In this document: in pieces, positions 63,645 through 64,000 of the stretch
Layout: each line of letters starts with the position of its first letter
How positions within the stretch are numbered: the first letter of the stretch is position 1
Notes under the pieces: generated by a model
Seen by the model: only the letters and a program-made list of their open reading frames with translations
Told to the model about the DNA's origin: nothing
Database searches by the model: none
Translations under genes and position numbers: made by a program
Source of the DNA: Thermohalobacter berrensis
GTDB lineage: Bacteria > Bacillota > Clostridia > Tissierellales > Thermohalobacteraceae
Length of the DNA: 64,000 nt
Assembly: GCF_003609645.1 (NCBI RefSeq)
Contig: NZ_MCIB01000001.1
Location: 186,001 to 250,000 of the forward strand
Direction: 5' to 3'

Positions 63645-64000
63645 TGGAAAAGAAAAAAGCGTTAGAAATGGCTATTAACCAGATTGAAAAACAATTTGGA
63701 AAAGGTTCAATAATGAAATTAGGTGAAGATTCTAAGCTTAATGTTGATGCTATATCAACTGGTTCTTTAGAACTAGATATAGCATTAGGAATAGGTGGAG
63801 TGCCTAGAGGAAGAATAGTTGAAATATATGGTCCTGAATCTTCAGGTAAAACTACTGTTGCTTTACATGTAATTGCTGAAGCTCAAAAAAATGGTGGTGC
63901 AGCAGCTTTTATAGATGCTGAGCATGCATTAGATCCTAGTTATGCAAAAAAACTGGGAGTAGATATTGAGAATCTTATTGTTTCCCAACCTGATACAGGG
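63641..64000 (+). CDS. recA: RecA recombinase, N-terminal part
   Basis: The first 120 codons; the gene runs off the window. RecA signatures: [40 protein letters not shown] followed by SGKTT (Walker A), and [19 protein letters not shown]. It coats single-stranded DNA, drives strand exchange and triggers LexA cleavage. Two adjacent ATGs; I use the first. The nearest strong site AGGAG is 13 bases away, longer than normal, and a weaker GGGA lies closer. SOS-controlled by the box just upstream. Confidence 0.96.
   Translation, partial: MMEKKKALEMAINQIEKQFGKGSIMKLGEDSKLNVDAISTGSLELDIALGIGGVPRGRIVEIYGPESSGKTTVALHVIAEAQKNGGAAAFIDAEHALDPSYAKKLGVDIENLIVSQPDTG

Overview
The window is a continuous stretch of low-GC Gram-positive chromosome in which every recognisable gene lies on the + strand. 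Gene content and order match the Clostridia/Tissierellia type: an AT-rich genome, a class-C PolC with strong Shine-Dalgarno sites (GGAGG/GGTG), a fla/che operon running straight into rpsB-tsf-pyrH-frr, and spore-former-associated genes (ymxH-like, an ftsK/spoIIIE-type translocase). A motile, probably anaerobic, endospore-forming Clostridia relative is my inference; I cannot fix the genus.

Region 1 (1-26,657) is the distal two thirds of a fla/che operon: the end of fliI, fliJ, a ylxF/MotE-like gene, fliK, flgD, a TIGR02530-type gene, flgE, motA, motB, fliL, fliM, fliY, cheY, the export apparatus fliO-P-Q-R-flhB-flhA, the placement regulators flhF-flhG, a PilZ protein, cheB-A-W-C-D and sigD. 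A trio follows: a FapA (DUF342) protein with a Jag-N-like head, a small basic protein and a SwrB-like membrane protein. Genes are tightly packed, often overlapping, and motA, motB, fliL and fliM all use TTG starts. No flbD/swrD gene is present between flgE and motA; that gap carries a perfect hairpin instead.

Region 2 (26,658-36,076) starts with a strong promoter and a structured leader before rpsB. It continues with tsf, pyrH, frr, a 62-residue unknown, the undecaprenyl and phospholipid/isoprenoid genes uppS-cdsA-dxr-rseP-ispG, a family 2 glycosyltransferase and an MgtC-type membrane protein with an ACT-like tail.

Region 3 (36,077-50,740) holds polC, then the translation/RNA cluster rimP-nusA-ylxR-ylxQ-infB-rbfA-nrnA-truB-ribF, then rpsO and pnp, each with its own promoter/leader or terminator signals.

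Region 4 (50,741-64,000) has ylxY, mlpA, dut, ymxH, dapG, a TepA/ClpP-class protease, uppP, ftsK, mnmH (tRNA 2-selenouridine synthase), rimO, pgsA, cinA, and the first 120 codons of recA behind a near-consensus promoter and LexA/DinR box.

No rRNA, tRNA, CRISPR, insertion sequence or prophage was seen. No intergenic stretch exceeds about 210 bases. Most of the window is ordinary conserved housekeeping DNA. The points most worth a second look are the FapA/basic protein/SwrB-like trio, the rpsB leader with a possible pseudoknot, the recA leader, the flgE upstream region with a duplicated ribosome-binding site, and the oversized YlxF.
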